Positions 42,577 through 54,764 of a stretch of DNA of 64,000 bases are shown here, one piece after another. The stretch covers positions 483,501-547,500 of the forward strand of contig JAEMWC010000195.1 in the NCBI GenBank assembly GCA_016490735.1. Reading direction: 5' to 3'. A model generated the notes under the pieces. The model saw only the letters and a program-made list of their open reading frames with translations, was not told the origin of the DNA and made no database searches. Source of the stretch: Pachyseris speciosa (Eukaryota; Cnidaria; Anthozoa; Scleractinia; Pachyseridae). Within the stretch, counting starts at the first letter, position 1, and each line of letters begins with the position of its first letter. A program made the position numbers and the translations under genes.

Positions 42577-43035
42577 ATGGACTCGGGTCACGAAGGGGAC
42601 AGTGACGTTGAAATTTTGTCACCATAAAGCAAGCCAGTAGAAAACGCCAGCCCGTTATCCCCACCAAAACGGGACAGTGAACGACGTTTTGAAATTGTTT
42701 AATCAGTTTTACCGTTAATATTTACTCGTTGTCGTATTTTTTTAGAAAACAAAAAGCTCATCAACTCTCTAGTTGATAAAGGCGTTAATGGTGGAGTTGA
42801 TGAGGTGCAGAGGGTACTTTGCAGAGGCGTGAAAACACAGACTTCAAACGTTCACACTCATCCGAAAAGTAAATCCACGACGAGGATAAACGGTAGGCAC
42901 TTTATCAACTCAATAGTTGCTGACCAGCACTTTAAAAACTGTGGACACTGTCCGTTTGCAAGACGTTATCGAAGATTGGTGCTGAATTTTTCCAAAGTGG
43001 AACAAAGAAATGAAAATGAAACAGTGGCTCAATGA
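42577..43035 (+). pseudogene. Candidate two-exon small gene with an in-frame TAA
   Basis: Exon 1 from ATG 42577 reads MDSGHEGDSDVEILSP, then TAA at codon 17, then SKPVENASPLSPPKRD. DVEIL resembles a SUMO-interacting motif. A possible donor (GACA/GTGAAC) lies at 42677 and an acceptor (TTTTTTTAG) at 42745. Phases agree. Exon 2 (42746-43035) reads NKKLINSLVDKGVNGGVDEV to a stop at 43033. Composition looks coding but I recognise no domain, and the donor is weak. It may be a decaying gene, or the 5' flank of the next gene. Confidence 0.25.
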
Positions 43036-43256
43036 GAAAAAGAGGCCGCGTAATTTCTCATAAATGTCACTTTATTCTTCAAGGAATCGATCAACAGAAT
43101 TAAATGATATTCCACGAAGAGAAAGTCACGAACTTTTGATGCAAGTCCTTATCAACACTCTCTAGCTCCATATCCCAAACAATATGAGGTCCCACAACAA
43201 AACCATTCCTAATTTTCCTCTTTCGAGCTGCCGCGCGGGTCGGCGGGAAATCCAAA

Positions 43257-46200
43257 ATGGCGTTTGGTTGTCTATTGTGTACAGCAGCAAGTAACGTGCT
43301 TGTAGCGATAACAGCGATTTCATCATTGCCTTTGTACTTTTCGTTTTTTGGTTCTGAAGCCGCGTCAAGGTTTTCTTTGCTTCTTTGTATACATTCAGCG
43401 TTGATGGCTGCTATTCCAAACGTTTTGGTAAGTAGTAAGTTTTTTTTCTAAAAAGCTTTTAAAACTGCATATTCAGTCTGCGGACTGAGCTAAGGTAATT
43501 TCCCCGAAATAAAAGTGACTCTAAATTTTTGTTCAAACTTTGTCCACTGTATATTTACCATATGAGAACTTCAATTTTGAAATAAAAAGGGGGTGCCCAT
43601 GCTCATTTAGGAGCTGTGAGGCATTGAAAATGCCCCATTTTGGCATTATTTGATGCTTATTGTAAGAACGTATTTCAAGTTATTGAAAAATCTTTGTGAA
43701 CCTAACTCTCATGAGAACACGCATTAAACTACAGTCCATACACTATGTGGACACAAATAAACATTTTAAGTTTAATTTAGACAGAAACCTGAATCCATGA
43801 TTAAAAAAATTTCTTGACATGGTCACCAATTAACAAATAGAAATGACCTCAGTGTATCTGCTATTTTTCTTATTTATTTAATTTTCAGCAATAGAAATCA
43901 GATCACTCTTTTCTCACACAAAGCTTATGATTAGTTGATTACAATGACTTGAGAAAAAGGTGGGGTGCCCACGCTCGGTGAGCTGTAGCCATTTTTCAAC
44001 TAACATAGCTCAATGTCAAGGCAGATCTGCCGCAGGTAACCCAGGCTCTGTATCTGCTACAATTATAGAGATTTTGAATGGGAAAATACAGGGCACATAT
44101 GGGGCGAAGTTCAAGTCTGGAAATTTGTAAGAAATAGGAAATAAAAATAGATGTCCCTCACTATATGTGTAGTTGTGGTTGTCCTTAATACTCACAAAGA
44201 GTTTTGGAAAATAAAGTCTACTTCACCCTCCACACTGAGAAAAATATTTTTCTCAGTGTGGAGGGTGAGGAGGCTTGTTTTGCTAGGGACAAATGTCAGT
44301 GTCGCAAAGTAAACAAAGAGGAATGGAAAGCGAATGCTCCTTCTTGGAAACTGTTGTGCTATTTCTGCTCATTTCTGTTGGTGTTTTGGGAGAAGAGCCT
44401 GTTTTCAGAGCCATGTAACTTCTACCCATTGGAAGGCCTCTGCCATGCGTGTTACACTAATTCTGTTCAAAAGCTGAAGCTGGTTCTTATTCCTTGCTGA
44501 ATGAAGACAGCTATTTTGACGTTGTCAAATTTTAAAGTGTCAAGCTGTCAAGCTTATGCACCTATCAATGTTAGTCTCTCTCCTGCCCCCGGTGGGGAAT
44601 TTGGACAACTTGAAGAGAATGTTGGCCCCAGGGTGGGGAAGTTTGATCAAACTTGAAAACTGAAGAAATATTGATAAAAGACCATGTCCCGGGCTTCGAC
44701 TTTGCCAAGGTATAATACACTCTGTGATACCACCTTCTTGAAACTGGCCAACAAAGCAGAGCCTGGATATGACTCATATGAGTGACTTTGCCATCATGAA
44801 AATACCCAGAAGTTCCCTTGAGGCACGGACAAAATGGAGGAAAGAAAGGTGATGAAAATTTGCCCAATCTATTGTTACCGGCAAACCATCAGTTTCTTCA
44901 AGTGTTCTTTCATTGTCGTTGTTAAAAGAAAAAACTGTGATTTTTAAACCTGGAGTGTGTGTATTGTTTAAGCCTTTAAGAGGTCAACCTCTTGGATCTC
45001 AATCCCTACAGTGGGGAACTTTGAACTCGAAACTTTACCTAAGGGTGGGGAGGTTTGACACAAAATTTGCGTTTCAGATCAAAGTCTCCACCCCATCCCG
45101 TATCCCCCCCTCGGGACTAACATTGATAGGTGCATTACATGACAAGACCAAAGAGGGACACAGGTGGTTGTAAATCTTTACATTGCCACACCATAGAATG
45201 GGAGGAAACGCAGCCATCCCAGGGGCTTCACCACCCTAATGCATCCCCAAGAAAATCTACCATTGCCCCTCCCCTCCCCCTGGGACACATTACTGTAGCA
45301 CACTATTTTTCAACGGTCGAAACACCGAGCAACAAGTTAGTAGTTAATGATGAAGCTTAAAATAAAAAAGTCACAAGGTTGCATGACGAGCATAATTACC
45401 ACTTCTAAATGTTGCAATGGAAGCAAAAGACAATACTGTTGAATGGTTTTTGCTTGTCTTTTTGTAATCTTTATGCAAGGGCCATGGTACCAAATGTGGC
45501 ATTTTTGGCCTTGCTCCTCGCACATAATCATGAACCTGTAGATTAAACAGATTTGGTGAGAAAAGGTAACCAATAAACTTAGATGAATAATATTATTGGT
45601 AGGTTAATGTCATTTAATACTAACCAAGACTTTTTTTCTTTTGGAGAAGTCTTTTCTTATTTAGTCATTGTTGTGACAGCCTCTTGCATTTTAGAAATAA
45701 GTGATTATTTTGGTATCGCAGGGGAAAACAAGAATATTCTAATGTACCACACAGGTATTTTACCATTTTCTTAATTCACCCTGGTTCTCAGTATTGTCAT
45801 CTATGGCAAATAAAGGTATGCATCAGCTTGCCCAACAAAAGTCAGATTTCTGCAGAAAATAAAGCGACCATTGTGGAGATTATTAAAATTAAATCTAAAA
45901 TGTAACTACCTAATTCCCTTGCGTTGCTTTCCTGCCGGATCTCTCCACTGTTCCTGCCTTTTGTCCGTAGCAAAATGCCTTGCACTATCTTTCTATTTTC
46001 AAGATCATGGCAGCTATGGATCCAAGGACAACCTCGTGGCCTTCTCTAGCTATTTGCAAGACATCAGTTAAGGCTAATTTGGAGCAATTTGGGTGCAACA
46101 TGGTCTGGTCTACACACTGTAATTCCCCACCAAGCTGTTCAACTGTTGTTTACTAACAGCTTCTGTAGGTTCACTTGGTATGGATATTTATTAAGCAAAT

Positions 46201-47880
46201 ATAAACTTTTCAGTCTATAAATTTATTTTATTTATTTTTTTAATGTATTTCTTTCTTTTTTATTTACCACCCAGAAATCTGCTATACCCATGTTGCAGTT
46301 GATGTTGTTTGCTGTTCTTCTTCTTCTTCCATTCAAAATAACTCCATTGTCCATTGTGTGGAGTTATCAGAAGCTCCTTGATCTTTCAGAATCTGGCTTT
46401 TTGTTAATAGAAGCAGTTTTAGCAGTGTTGGCTGTAATGTATATCAGCCAGTCTTTAGTGAATGAGATGGATAATCACCCTGTAGCAGTCAAGGTACAGT
46501 GGATTTCCATTATAACAGTTATATAGAGAATGATTTTCTTCAGCTTTTCCAAAGCCAATAATGGCACTGGTAAATGGTGACTGTTAAATCTTCTGAGGCA
46601 AAACAATGATTACGAAACAAAACTATCTGGAGAGCAGAAGGCAAGTTATAAACATCAGGAAAACAACAGATGCCAAAACAGTGTAAATTTTTTCAATAAT
46701 TCTTCTCATTTATTGAAACCTCTATCATACGCGTACCAGAACTGTGAGAAAATTGTTATAGTCTTGTGACAAAGAAAAAAGATATTTAACCACTATACAC
46801 TCAGATATTTAATTCTTATTATTCAACACAATGTAACACTTCCCAAATATACTCATGTTGCACTTGATATATATCATGTGCACTCAACAGATATCCTGCA
46901 ATAAATGTATTTTTGTGTGCTGGGGAGGAAAATGGCAGTTTTTTCTGCAATAAACTCCGTAAATTGTGCTTTGTTATCAGTACATTGAATAATAAAACAA
47001 TTATCTGGCTCAATCTTGCAAAATATCCCTTGATTTTAGCCAATTTTTGGCCTTGTATCAGGTGATATTCCACATGCATGATTTCACAGGATAATTGTTA
47101 ATTAGTCAGCAATCACTGGTGATTGTTTGTGGTATCCTTGAAGCGGTGGATTCGGCACCTTGCCTTTAACTTTCTTTATGCTGAGTTAACAGCACACAGA
47201 TTTCGGGATTTTATGCTCAGTTTAACTTGCAAGTCAGTCTTTTAGTCAAAAAAGAGTTATTGAAACTTCAACTTTTTTACTCAGATTAGTTTGTCAATTT
47301 TTACTTTCAGTCCTGTATCCTTGCAATATCTGGGGTGTCATATCTTATATCAGTATATCTTAGTTTTCAACTCTTTGGTGATATCCACACACTAAAACTG
47401 GAGATCTGGTAAGTTGTTATGAATTGGGTGGGGTCATTTATGTTCAGAAATAATGCAACCATGGTTTTGCCACATTTCACCAAATGCTTTGTGTGATAAA
47501 GTGGCAGATTTGAATATCTTGGTTGTTTTTGTCTTGATTGATTGATTGATTGTTTTATCAAAACTGCCATATTGCACCAAATTTGTCATTTTTAAAATCA
47601 ATTTCCACAATATCTGTCACAAATGTTTTATGCTGAATTTTGAAATAGCCTTTGTTATATGACTGGCTCTTTCAGCGGTCAAGATGAATCAATTCTCCTG
47701 CTGTGACTGGCTACCCGCTAGGTCAAGATGTAGCTATCTTGACCACTGGGGATAGCCTGTTCGTCCCGCGCTTTACTATCTTTAAATAGCATCCTTTGAG
47801 TCATATATTTAGTCCTTTATTGACCATTAAGCTTGTTTGGTGAAGATGGCGGGATATTGATCTCATTCATTTTTTGCATG

Positions 47881-47913
<33 letters not shown>

Positions 47914-50900
47914 CACGCAAAAAAAGAATACATGTAGCACAAGTTAGTAAATTGTTAATTCACTACTTTTGTAACTATCCAGTTTTCATGGAGTGTGGGA
48001 CTGGGGTCAACAGCTGCTTCAGAGAAACCAGTATACAGCAATGAACATGTCCAATCATCCTGGGCCTGGTTGTTCGAAATCCAATTAACCCTTATCCAAG
48101 ATTAAAAATTAACCAAGGAGTTTATTTCTCCATCCACAAACGTTGTTCAGTGCTGATATTCTGAAAAGTTTTAGATTAGAGGGCATCAAACCTGAAAAGG
48201 AAAAAGCAGCAAAAGAAACTTTCATCCAAAAGTTAAAAACTGCAACCAAAGTTTACGCTTATCCTGGATTAAGTTAATCGGCTTTCAAACAACTGGGCGC
48301 AGAAGACATTTTTGCAGATTATTTATTGGGGGGGGGGGGGGGAGATATATGACTCGTGAAATTTGAAATGGATATTAATTTTATAACTTGTAATTAATTC
48401 TCATCATATGAATAATTATTTTGAAAAGTGGATGGTAAACATGTAGGTGCATTTTAGAAGAGGGCTTCCCAGGAAAGAATCATCAGTAACTTAGATATTA
48501 GCTTGAAATTAGCAACAGTTGAAGTTTAGAATGTTTTTTTTTTGTGATGAAAGAAATGTGATGGTAAACATTAAGCTTGGTATTGTGGTGAAAGAAATTT
48601 CATGGCAAACATTAAGCCTGGTAAATTAATAAAAAGTACATTGTTCAATGAATGATAGAGCATCATTAGAAAAAAATCGTTCTTCCATTTATTTCCTTGG
48701 CTTAATGTTTGCCAGATCACATTTATTTCATCGGCAAATATGCCAGCCACTGACATTTAGATCTTAGCAGTGTGCAGGATGGTTATCCCATGAACCCACT
48801 TAAATGGCCTTGCTCCTACAAGGTCTGTTATACCATCATCAGCATCATCATCATCATCATCATTATCATCATCATCATCATTTTTTATTAGCCTTTTTTT
48901 CCAGTATATTAACAATTTATAAAAGTACAGTATGTGGCAAGGTGACCTCTAGAAACCACCAGGCTTTTAGTTGAGGCCACCTTGTGCATACTGGCAATAT
49001 GTTTACATAGAAAGTGCTCAAGTGTGCGGCCTAGCCAATTCAGTAATTATTTTACCAAAAACTGTAGCAGTTTCTTCTTAAAGTTAGGAAAACTTGATAG
49101 AGAAGTCATTGTAACAGGGAGGGAATTCCAGATCTTTGGACCTTGGTAAAGAATTGTGAAATTTTTCAGATTAGTTTGGCAATGATGCACGTGATAATTG
49201 TTGGCTGTTCTGGTGCTATAGCTATGAATTTGACGATTTGTAAGAAACAAGCTGACAAACAATGGAGGCAACAGTTCTACTGTAGAGCATCCAGTCAAGT
49301 AATCAGACCCTTAGCCCATTGGCACCCGTACCGGCCAAAACCGGCTGCGCAGAACCACGTCCCTTTTACCAGTTGTGACGTCTTCAGTTTTAATGGTCAT
49401 GGGCAATTTTTACATGTAGCATGTGTAGGGGGAAGAGATCTTTCAAACCATACCCAAATGAGCACTATTCCGTCAAACAGGCCGGAGAAAACATGAACAA
49501 ACCAAGTGATGTTGATCCGAAAATTTCAATGAAAATCTTGTTCCACGACCCACCTGCACTTCCTTCCACCTAATCCAATGATCCTAAAAGTTTTCCATAA
49601 AACTTTTCCCACCGAAAGGAAGCCCAAAAAATGCCCAGCAAGAGAGAAAGAAAGCGAGGCAAGAAAAGCAAAAGAAAAGGGGAGGAGAGAAAGCAAAAGT
49701 AGAAGGAGAGGGGGCGGTGAAACTTTTCAACCCAAACTTTTCTGCGCATGCCCAATCTTGGAAAGCTAATATTAAGCATCAGGAACAGAAGGGGACAATG
49801 AACTGCACCAGCAAACAGAGTTTTGGACAGTTTTGGCTCTTTTTGGCTAGAATCTGGCTAGAAAACGACTCGACGAGCTTCAAAAGGTGTTTTTCGGCAA
49901 AATGCTCAGGAGTTAATGGGTTAAGAGGTATGAATGCTATTGGGAGAGCTTGAAGTTCTTTTTTCTCCAATGATGCTTGTGTCACTAATCATATAAAACA
50001 TCTTCATTTTCTTTTAGACCATAAGAACGGTTAGAGGTGAACCATTTTCAAGAAATATTTTAATTCGCAAGAATCAGAAAGTGAAAATGTAATTTAAAGC
50101 ACCTGCTTAAATTAACACAAGCGAACCCACAAATTTCAATCTTATCACGTTTTGTTTACCACATTAGGGACCTTAAGCAACGAGGACGGCAACGGCAGCG
50201 AGAACGTCACAAAACAATAGGCTTAATGGGAAAAAAAAAATCGCTCTGCACGTGCGTTTCACATTTTGGTACATTTCTTTGCCGTCCTCTGCAAAACAAC
50301 AACGTGAAATGACCAAATTTTAGGTTTTCTTGAGAACGTGAGCGCATGACGACAATTTTTTCTTTCTTTTTCCTTGCTTTGGCGTCGTTCTTTGCAATTT
50401 AGTTCTTGGACAGTTCGCCAGCATTTTCCAAGCTCAACAAAGGGGAATAATCGCGAAAGAGTTACAGAAACGAGAGGTTATATTTTGAAGTGACGTTTTC
50501 GTTGCCGTCGCCGTCGTCGTTGCTTAAGGTCCCTAATTATTTGCCACTACAAAATTTTTTGGCTCGCAAAAGGTAAAATTTATGACAAAACTACATCTAA
50601 CTGCAAAATAAAAAGCAAATAGGCATGCGGTAATGGCCATATCATAGGTGTCCCAGGAGCATATGTTAAGCATCAATATTTTGATACTTACATAATGTAC
50701 TTTAAACAGCATGCTCGTTCTAAATGTACTTGTGTTACCTGCAGTTGGGAGGAACCTAGACTCTCTTGTAGTACATCTTAATGTCTAAAGGTGTCGGACT
50801 TAATTTTATATGCATACAGTAATGGCCATATCATAGGTGTCCCAGGAGCATATGTAAGAATCAATATTTTGATACTTACTTTAAACAGCATACTCATTGT

Positions 50901-53900
50901 AAATGTACTTGTGCAACTTGCAGTTGTCATTTTAATGCTCACTAAATCATCATTTGTGTTTTTAATTTCCGACTACAGGACTGGATGTTTTGCAGTCTTT
51001 CTCTCCGTCCTTGTGTTTTTTATTTGCTTGCGTAAGGAGGAAGGTAAATGTTCTCAGATTTTGTTACTGAATTCAGACTCATCCTTTTGAAGTATCCTTG
51101 AACAGGAGAAGACAAATCTGAGGCTTCCACTTGACTTGTGATACACTGTGTAATGCAAAACAATAAATAGAAGAACAAAGAAAACAAAAGCGGCAGCACC
51201 AATATATTCTATGCTGTACCTCTTTGCCATTTGACTCTAACATTCTTCCTTTAGGTATTATATCTGATGCAGCTGTTGTCACCCTTGTAATGATGTTCAT
51301 AGTCTGGGCAATGAAACAAGAAAGACTAATGCAAGAAAACTCCCTTGATGCTCCAGCACAGTGGCTTAAGTAAGTGCATACAGATACATGTACCATACAG
51401 AAACAAACGCTGCCTTCCAAGCTGGTTTTGTTTAATGACGACTGCACGACACTCGTCTGACATTTTAGATGCTTGATAGAATAAGATCGGTAATGGATTA
51501 CTCGTATTTGATGTACAATGCACAGAGTTGCCTCTTGAGCAGCACCGGTATTTGTTTCCTTTTCGTTGAAAATTGAGCAAGAGTTCTGCGTTCACATGAC
51601 CATTTCCAGATAGTCAGTTTACCTTTCTAAACGAAAGTTACTCAAATATGAAAACAGTCTCTTTCTGGATAGTAGCGTTGGGAGCTAAAATAACTGATGC
51701 TCATTTCAGTTCTTGTGTTCTCACTTCTTTATTAATTCATATTGGAAAGGGCTTGAACAGCAAGCAGTCTTTGATTGTCTTTCAGGTAGTGCTCAAGAGT
51801 TTTGTTTTGGTGCGTATGCCAGTGGTGAAACACAAAACCTCAGTGAAAAGTTTGCATTTTTAAATTTTTACTAGCAGTTTTAGACGGGGCCTTTGTTTAA
51901 AACCACCGAAAATCATTGCCAGCATGCTGTGTCGCGTCAGTTTTTCCCGAGAATTCACTAGTTTAGAAATACCATTACATGTATCTGCGAAGAAAAACCT
52001 ATCTTACGTTTGCTATTATTTGTTTGGTTAGATCATTCACAGATAACCGTTCATTCCTGAGCGTGTTCTTATCAATGGCTACAGCAAGTATAGGTAAGCA
52101 TGCTACATATGCATCAAATGGTAACAAGACCTCTGTCATGCGCTGAATGATTTTTCAAGTAATCGACATTCTGTGATAAATCCGAATAACTAATTTTGAC
52201 TTGTTTTTCCTGTGAGGGCATCAACTTACAAACGGACTCCATTTAAAAACTGACATGAACACTTTTTGGGATTTTGCTATCTAAAAGCTCCACGTTTAGT
52301 GAAGTTTATTGGAGTAATGGAGACAAATCGCAATGACAAAGCTTTAGGAAACAGCATATTCATAACTTAGTTTTCTACATTATAACCTCACTAACACGAA
52401 ACATTCAAAGTTAATAGTTTATTAACGATGAGCCAGTCAACTATCTGAAGAATGTCACCTAATAAACATTGTAAACTCCACTTAAAAATAAAACACACGT
52501 GTATTGATTCAAAAGAATTGTGCCCCGCCAGATATGGAAAAACTACTACATAAGTGTGGTAACGTATTCCCCATCTCATGCATTGGCACTGGACGCCCGA
52601 GGAAAGGGTGCAATTGACAATATAAATATGCTGAGGAAATTAAACTAGAAAACCTGTCTATAGAGAACACATTTAGCGAAAAAATCGCAAATAAGACAAC
52701 TGACTGTCGACGTAGAATGACAAGAATCTCCCGCCAAGACACCCAACATTTTCCCGCAAGCATCCCATGAGAACACACGACCCTCTACTGTGCCGTCAGA
52801 ATATTCTTTTCTGACTAATTCGCTGTTATGTCACTCACTCGTCATAAATTACATTTTATAGTACAGTCTGAGTGAAATCTCAATGAACCCCATTTTACTA
52901 ACAGCTAGAAGCTAAACCAGTTCGGTTCGGAGCTCGCCTAAGTTTTCTTGGTCTTGATGGCCAGTCACATGTCATGACAACGCATGTATACCTTCGAGAT
53001 GATGTTTACTGTTCTGTGTTAGTTAAATGTGTTTATTAACAGTTAATTGCGTTTGCAGGTCATGTCACTCGTGTGCAGAGAATAATTTCCATCTTTTTGT
53101 CATCCGTCTGTCTATTGTTTGCTGTAATCCGAGTGGCAAGTGTCCTAGGGTTTGTGGCTATCATGCAGCGCTTTTATTTCGAAGAGGTAGGCGTCCAGTG
53201 TGTGTCGGTCTACAGCAGGTCCGGGTGTTTAATGTTACCAAAGAGAGTCTGAGAACAGAGACACTCGCTTTGCTTGTAGCCTCCTCACATCCTTTATCAG
53301 TTCAGAGTAATGCAGCGGCCTGTCTCCATGATACTAGCAACCTCGGACTTCTGCCGTCGTTAAGAGAGGCTTTATACTGCTAAAGTAGTGCTCATAACTG
53401 CGATGATCATTCACATCTTCATTTTTTAATCCGCAGTTCAAATATACGATTTTCATATACTCACTCTCATATATTCATCACTTGCGTGACTCGGGGCGCC
53501 GTGTACATTTACAAACCAACAAAATCACCAGCTCCCAGTTGGCTCGTTAGCTCAGTTGGTAGAGCGCTGCACTGGTATCGCGGAGGTCGCGGGTTCGAAT
53601 CCCGTACAAGCCTGATTTTTTTTTCAGGTCTTATTTTCACTACTGCTAGTGTTCATTACTGCGATGATGACTGTCATCTTCATTCTTGAAAATTCTTGTA
53701 AATGTACAATCGGGGAGTGTTTCTCTCGACCCTGGAAGTCCTCGTCTTTTCTCGGGTGTTTGCGTTTTCCCTGAATTCCATACTTAGTTCGCTCCGCAGA
53801 ATATGAACGTCTGCAATAGGTTCAGCGAATACCTTTACCGCCAGTAACTATTTCCGACAAAGCTCAAGTAAGAAACAGTGATTTTTTGCTTTGAATGCTA

Positions 53901-54424
53901 TTGTAAAATAATTGCTACTTGCCTTTTTAAGCTAAGCTTTCAATTTTGAATTTCAAGCTAGCAAACAGTCTACTCTTGCCCTTGGTGGTCAACCCATAAG
54001 TTTTTGTCCGGTGAGCATGTGGTTCACCCACCCTCTAGACATGATTGCCACTGGTTAAGTAACCTCGTTTTTATCAAATATTTGAGGCAGGCATTGTAGG
54101 CATGCCTGGTGAAGCAGGTAAATATTGAAGCACCTTTTATTTCACTTGTAGGATGAAGAGCATTGTTTTTATGAAGATGACCCAAGAACTTACAGGAATG
54201 TTCTGCGTCCTCTCTACATTCGATTAATTACAATTTTCGTGTACACGGAAGTAGTAGTTCGCACGATCAATTCCACAACTGTATACAATGCTCATGGTGT
54301 TTCCAGTCGAGCTGCTAGTGTGGATTTGTTGCCAATGTTAACAGGAATCAGAGTGTGGCGGATAATACAGCTACTAGCAGTGCCTTGTACTTATCTTTAT
54401 CAACTTTTCAAGCCAATAGATTAA
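43257..54424 (+). CDS. Multi-pass membrane protein, possibly ICE2-like (8 exons)
   Basis: Exons 43257-43427, 46275-46493, 47311-47408, 50979-51043, 51255-51369, 52032-52093, 53059-53186 and 54152-54424 join in phase with GT-AG sites (1131 nt, 376 residues). The start is at ATG 43257 in a ...AAAATGGCG context. Most of the protein is hydrophobic, with about 8-10 membrane spans: SNVLVAITAISSLPLYFSFF near 12, LQLMLFAVLLLLPF near 64, then ILAISGVSYLISVYLSF, CFAVFLSVLVFFICL, VVTLVMMFIVWAM and LYIRLITIFVYTEVVV. There is no signal peptide beyond the first span. The order of segments (SGFLLIEAVLAVLAVMYISQ... after a short loop, the LRPLYIRL...YTEVV tail) resembles the ICE2 family, ER membrane proteins known mainly from fungi. 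I judge this by eye only, so treat the family name as a hypothesis. Gene structure is well supported. Confidence 0.85.
44223..44268. repeat. Perfect 46-bp palindrome
   Basis: TCACCCTCCACACTGAGAAA and the following AAT form the left arm of 23 nt. The right arm is its exact reverse complement with no loop. It lies at the left edge of the repeat described next, in intron 1. Confidence 0.9.
44235..44500. repeat. Dispersed repeat, also present at 55080-55600
   Basis: Shared landmarks with the second copy: AACAAAGAGGAATG, GTGTTTTGGGAGAAG, CCTGTTTTCAGAGCCA and TTGGARGGCCTC. The family is unnamed here. The 98-codon frame 44204-44500 is the repeat read through. Confidence 0.65.
44557..45134. mobile_element. 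MITE with TGCACCTATCAATG ends, 578 bp
   Basis: TGCACCTATCAATGTTAGTC at the left is inverted exactly at the right (GACTAACATTGATAGGTGCA). Internal GTGGGGA motifs repeat in both halves. No transposase. It lies in intron 1 of the membrane-protein gene. Confidence 0.8.
45135..46274. other. Intron 1 remainder, nothing recognised
   Basis: No clear repeat ends or coding frames up to the exon 2 acceptor at 46274. Confidence 0.4.
47645..47930 (-). repeat. Dispersed repeat with internal hairpin (family C, copy 1)
   Basis: This is the inverted relative of 56562-56885. Shared marks: GACTGGCTCTTTCAGCGGTC, AAGATGGCGGGATATTG, and a hairpin of TTTATGGACC / GGTCCATAAA around CTCGACTTCGTCTCG. Intron 3. Confidence 0.75.
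48059..48303. mobile_element. Short MITE with ~30-bp TIRs
   Basis: The left end CTGGGCCTGGTTGTTCGAAA and the right end, as reverse complement CTGCGCCCAGTTGTTTGAAA, are inverted, followed by AATTAACC / GATTAAC blocks. The GCCCAGTTGTTCGAAA terminus is common in animal MITEs. Confidence 0.7.
48545..48735. repeat. ~190-bp foldback
   Basis: GATGAAAGAAATGTGATGGT then AAACATTAAGC pairs with GCTTAATGTTTGCC then AGATCACATTTATTTCATC. A partial third copy of the arm sits inside (48580-48625). Confidence 0.65.
48836..48882. repeat. (CAT)n microsatellite
   Basis: About 15 CAT/ATC trinucleotides with one interruption. Confidence 0.9.
49047..49310 (-). mobile_element. 3' end of a CR1/L2-like non-LTR retrotransposon
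   Basis: On the minus strand the frame contains NNYHVHHCQTNLKNFTILYQ, then GPKIWNSLPVTMTSLSSF and FKKKLLQFL, the standard C-terminal tail of CR1/L2-type ORF2. It is 5'-truncated. The 3' UTR extends toward about 48890. Confidence 0.7.
49311..49924. mobile_element. Possible TTAA-type element with AACCCATTRRC ends
   Basis: TTAGCCCATTGGCACC at the left resembles the reverse complement of the right end (TTAACCCATTAACTCC). Only about 12 bp match, so this is tentative. The interior is purine-rich at 49620-49720. Confidence 0.4.
50167..50533. mobile_element. MITE with GGGACCTTAAGCAACGA ends, 367 bp
   Basis: GGGACCTTAAGCAACGAGGA then CGGCAACGGC at the left is inverted at the right with few mismatches. 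TTA/TAA flanks the ends. No coding frame. Intron 3. Confidence 0.85.
50615..50930. repeat. ~190-bp direct duplication
   Basis: TAATGGCCATATCATAGGTG then TCCCAGGAGCATATGT occurs at 50630 and 50818. Both copies continue through ATCAATATTTTGATACTTAC and TGTACTTGTG. It lies immediately before exon 4. Confidence 0.8.
51370..53058. other. Introns 5-6, nothing recognised apart from exon 6
   Basis: Aside from the exon at 52032-52093 no element ends could be paired. Minus-strand frames at 52391-52778 appear fortuitous. Confidence 0.4.
53541..53613 (+). tRNA. tRNA-Thr(GGT)-like sequence heading a SINE
   Basis: The acceptor GGCTCGT/ACAAGCC pairs 6 of 7. D arm GCTC/GAGC, anticodon loop CTGGTAT (anticodon GGT), T arm GCGGG-TTCGAAT-CCCGT. 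It reads as a near-complete cloverleaf with a weak anticodon stem. It is followed at once by the CCTGA-T-rich-TCAGG hairpin also seen at 8170 (minus strand), so it is better viewed as a SINE head than a working tRNA gene. Confidence 0.5.
53541..53710 (+). repeat. tRNA-derived SINE (family A), fuller copy
   Basis: The tRNA head is followed by a hairpin (CCTGATTTTTTTTTCAGG), then CACTACTGCTAGTGTTC and GATGATGACTGTCATCTTC. The truncated relative is at 8100-8229 on the minus strand. Confidence 0.7.
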
Positions 54425-54758
54425 AAGTACGGCGTCGTGTTTAGTTCTCAGAGTTTGATCCGTCTTATTCATCAATCGCAAGTATTTAAGTAACTAGAGG
54501 CCCTAAAATTAAACAAACTAGTTCGAAACTTTGATCTTCCCATGATCTTGAATAGAGATGTGTTACCGGTATAAGTTTAAAAATTAAAAAAAAAAAGTCG
54601 GGTGTAATTTTCGAGAAAAAAAAAAACGTTAACATGACGTTTGGTCTTTATGTAGTCTATTTTCAAATCCAGATGTAGGAGATGAGAGTTTGACAGTTTT
54701 CTGTATGTATCATGTATCGTGAATTTTGTCTGTTTTATCTTCATCTACTTTATTGATT

Positions 54759-54764
54759 AATAAA
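54759..54764 (+). terminator. Putative polyadenylation signal of the membrane-protein gene
   Basis: AATAAA lies about 335 bases after the stop codon at 54424. It is the first canonical hexamer downstream. Confidence 0.5.
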
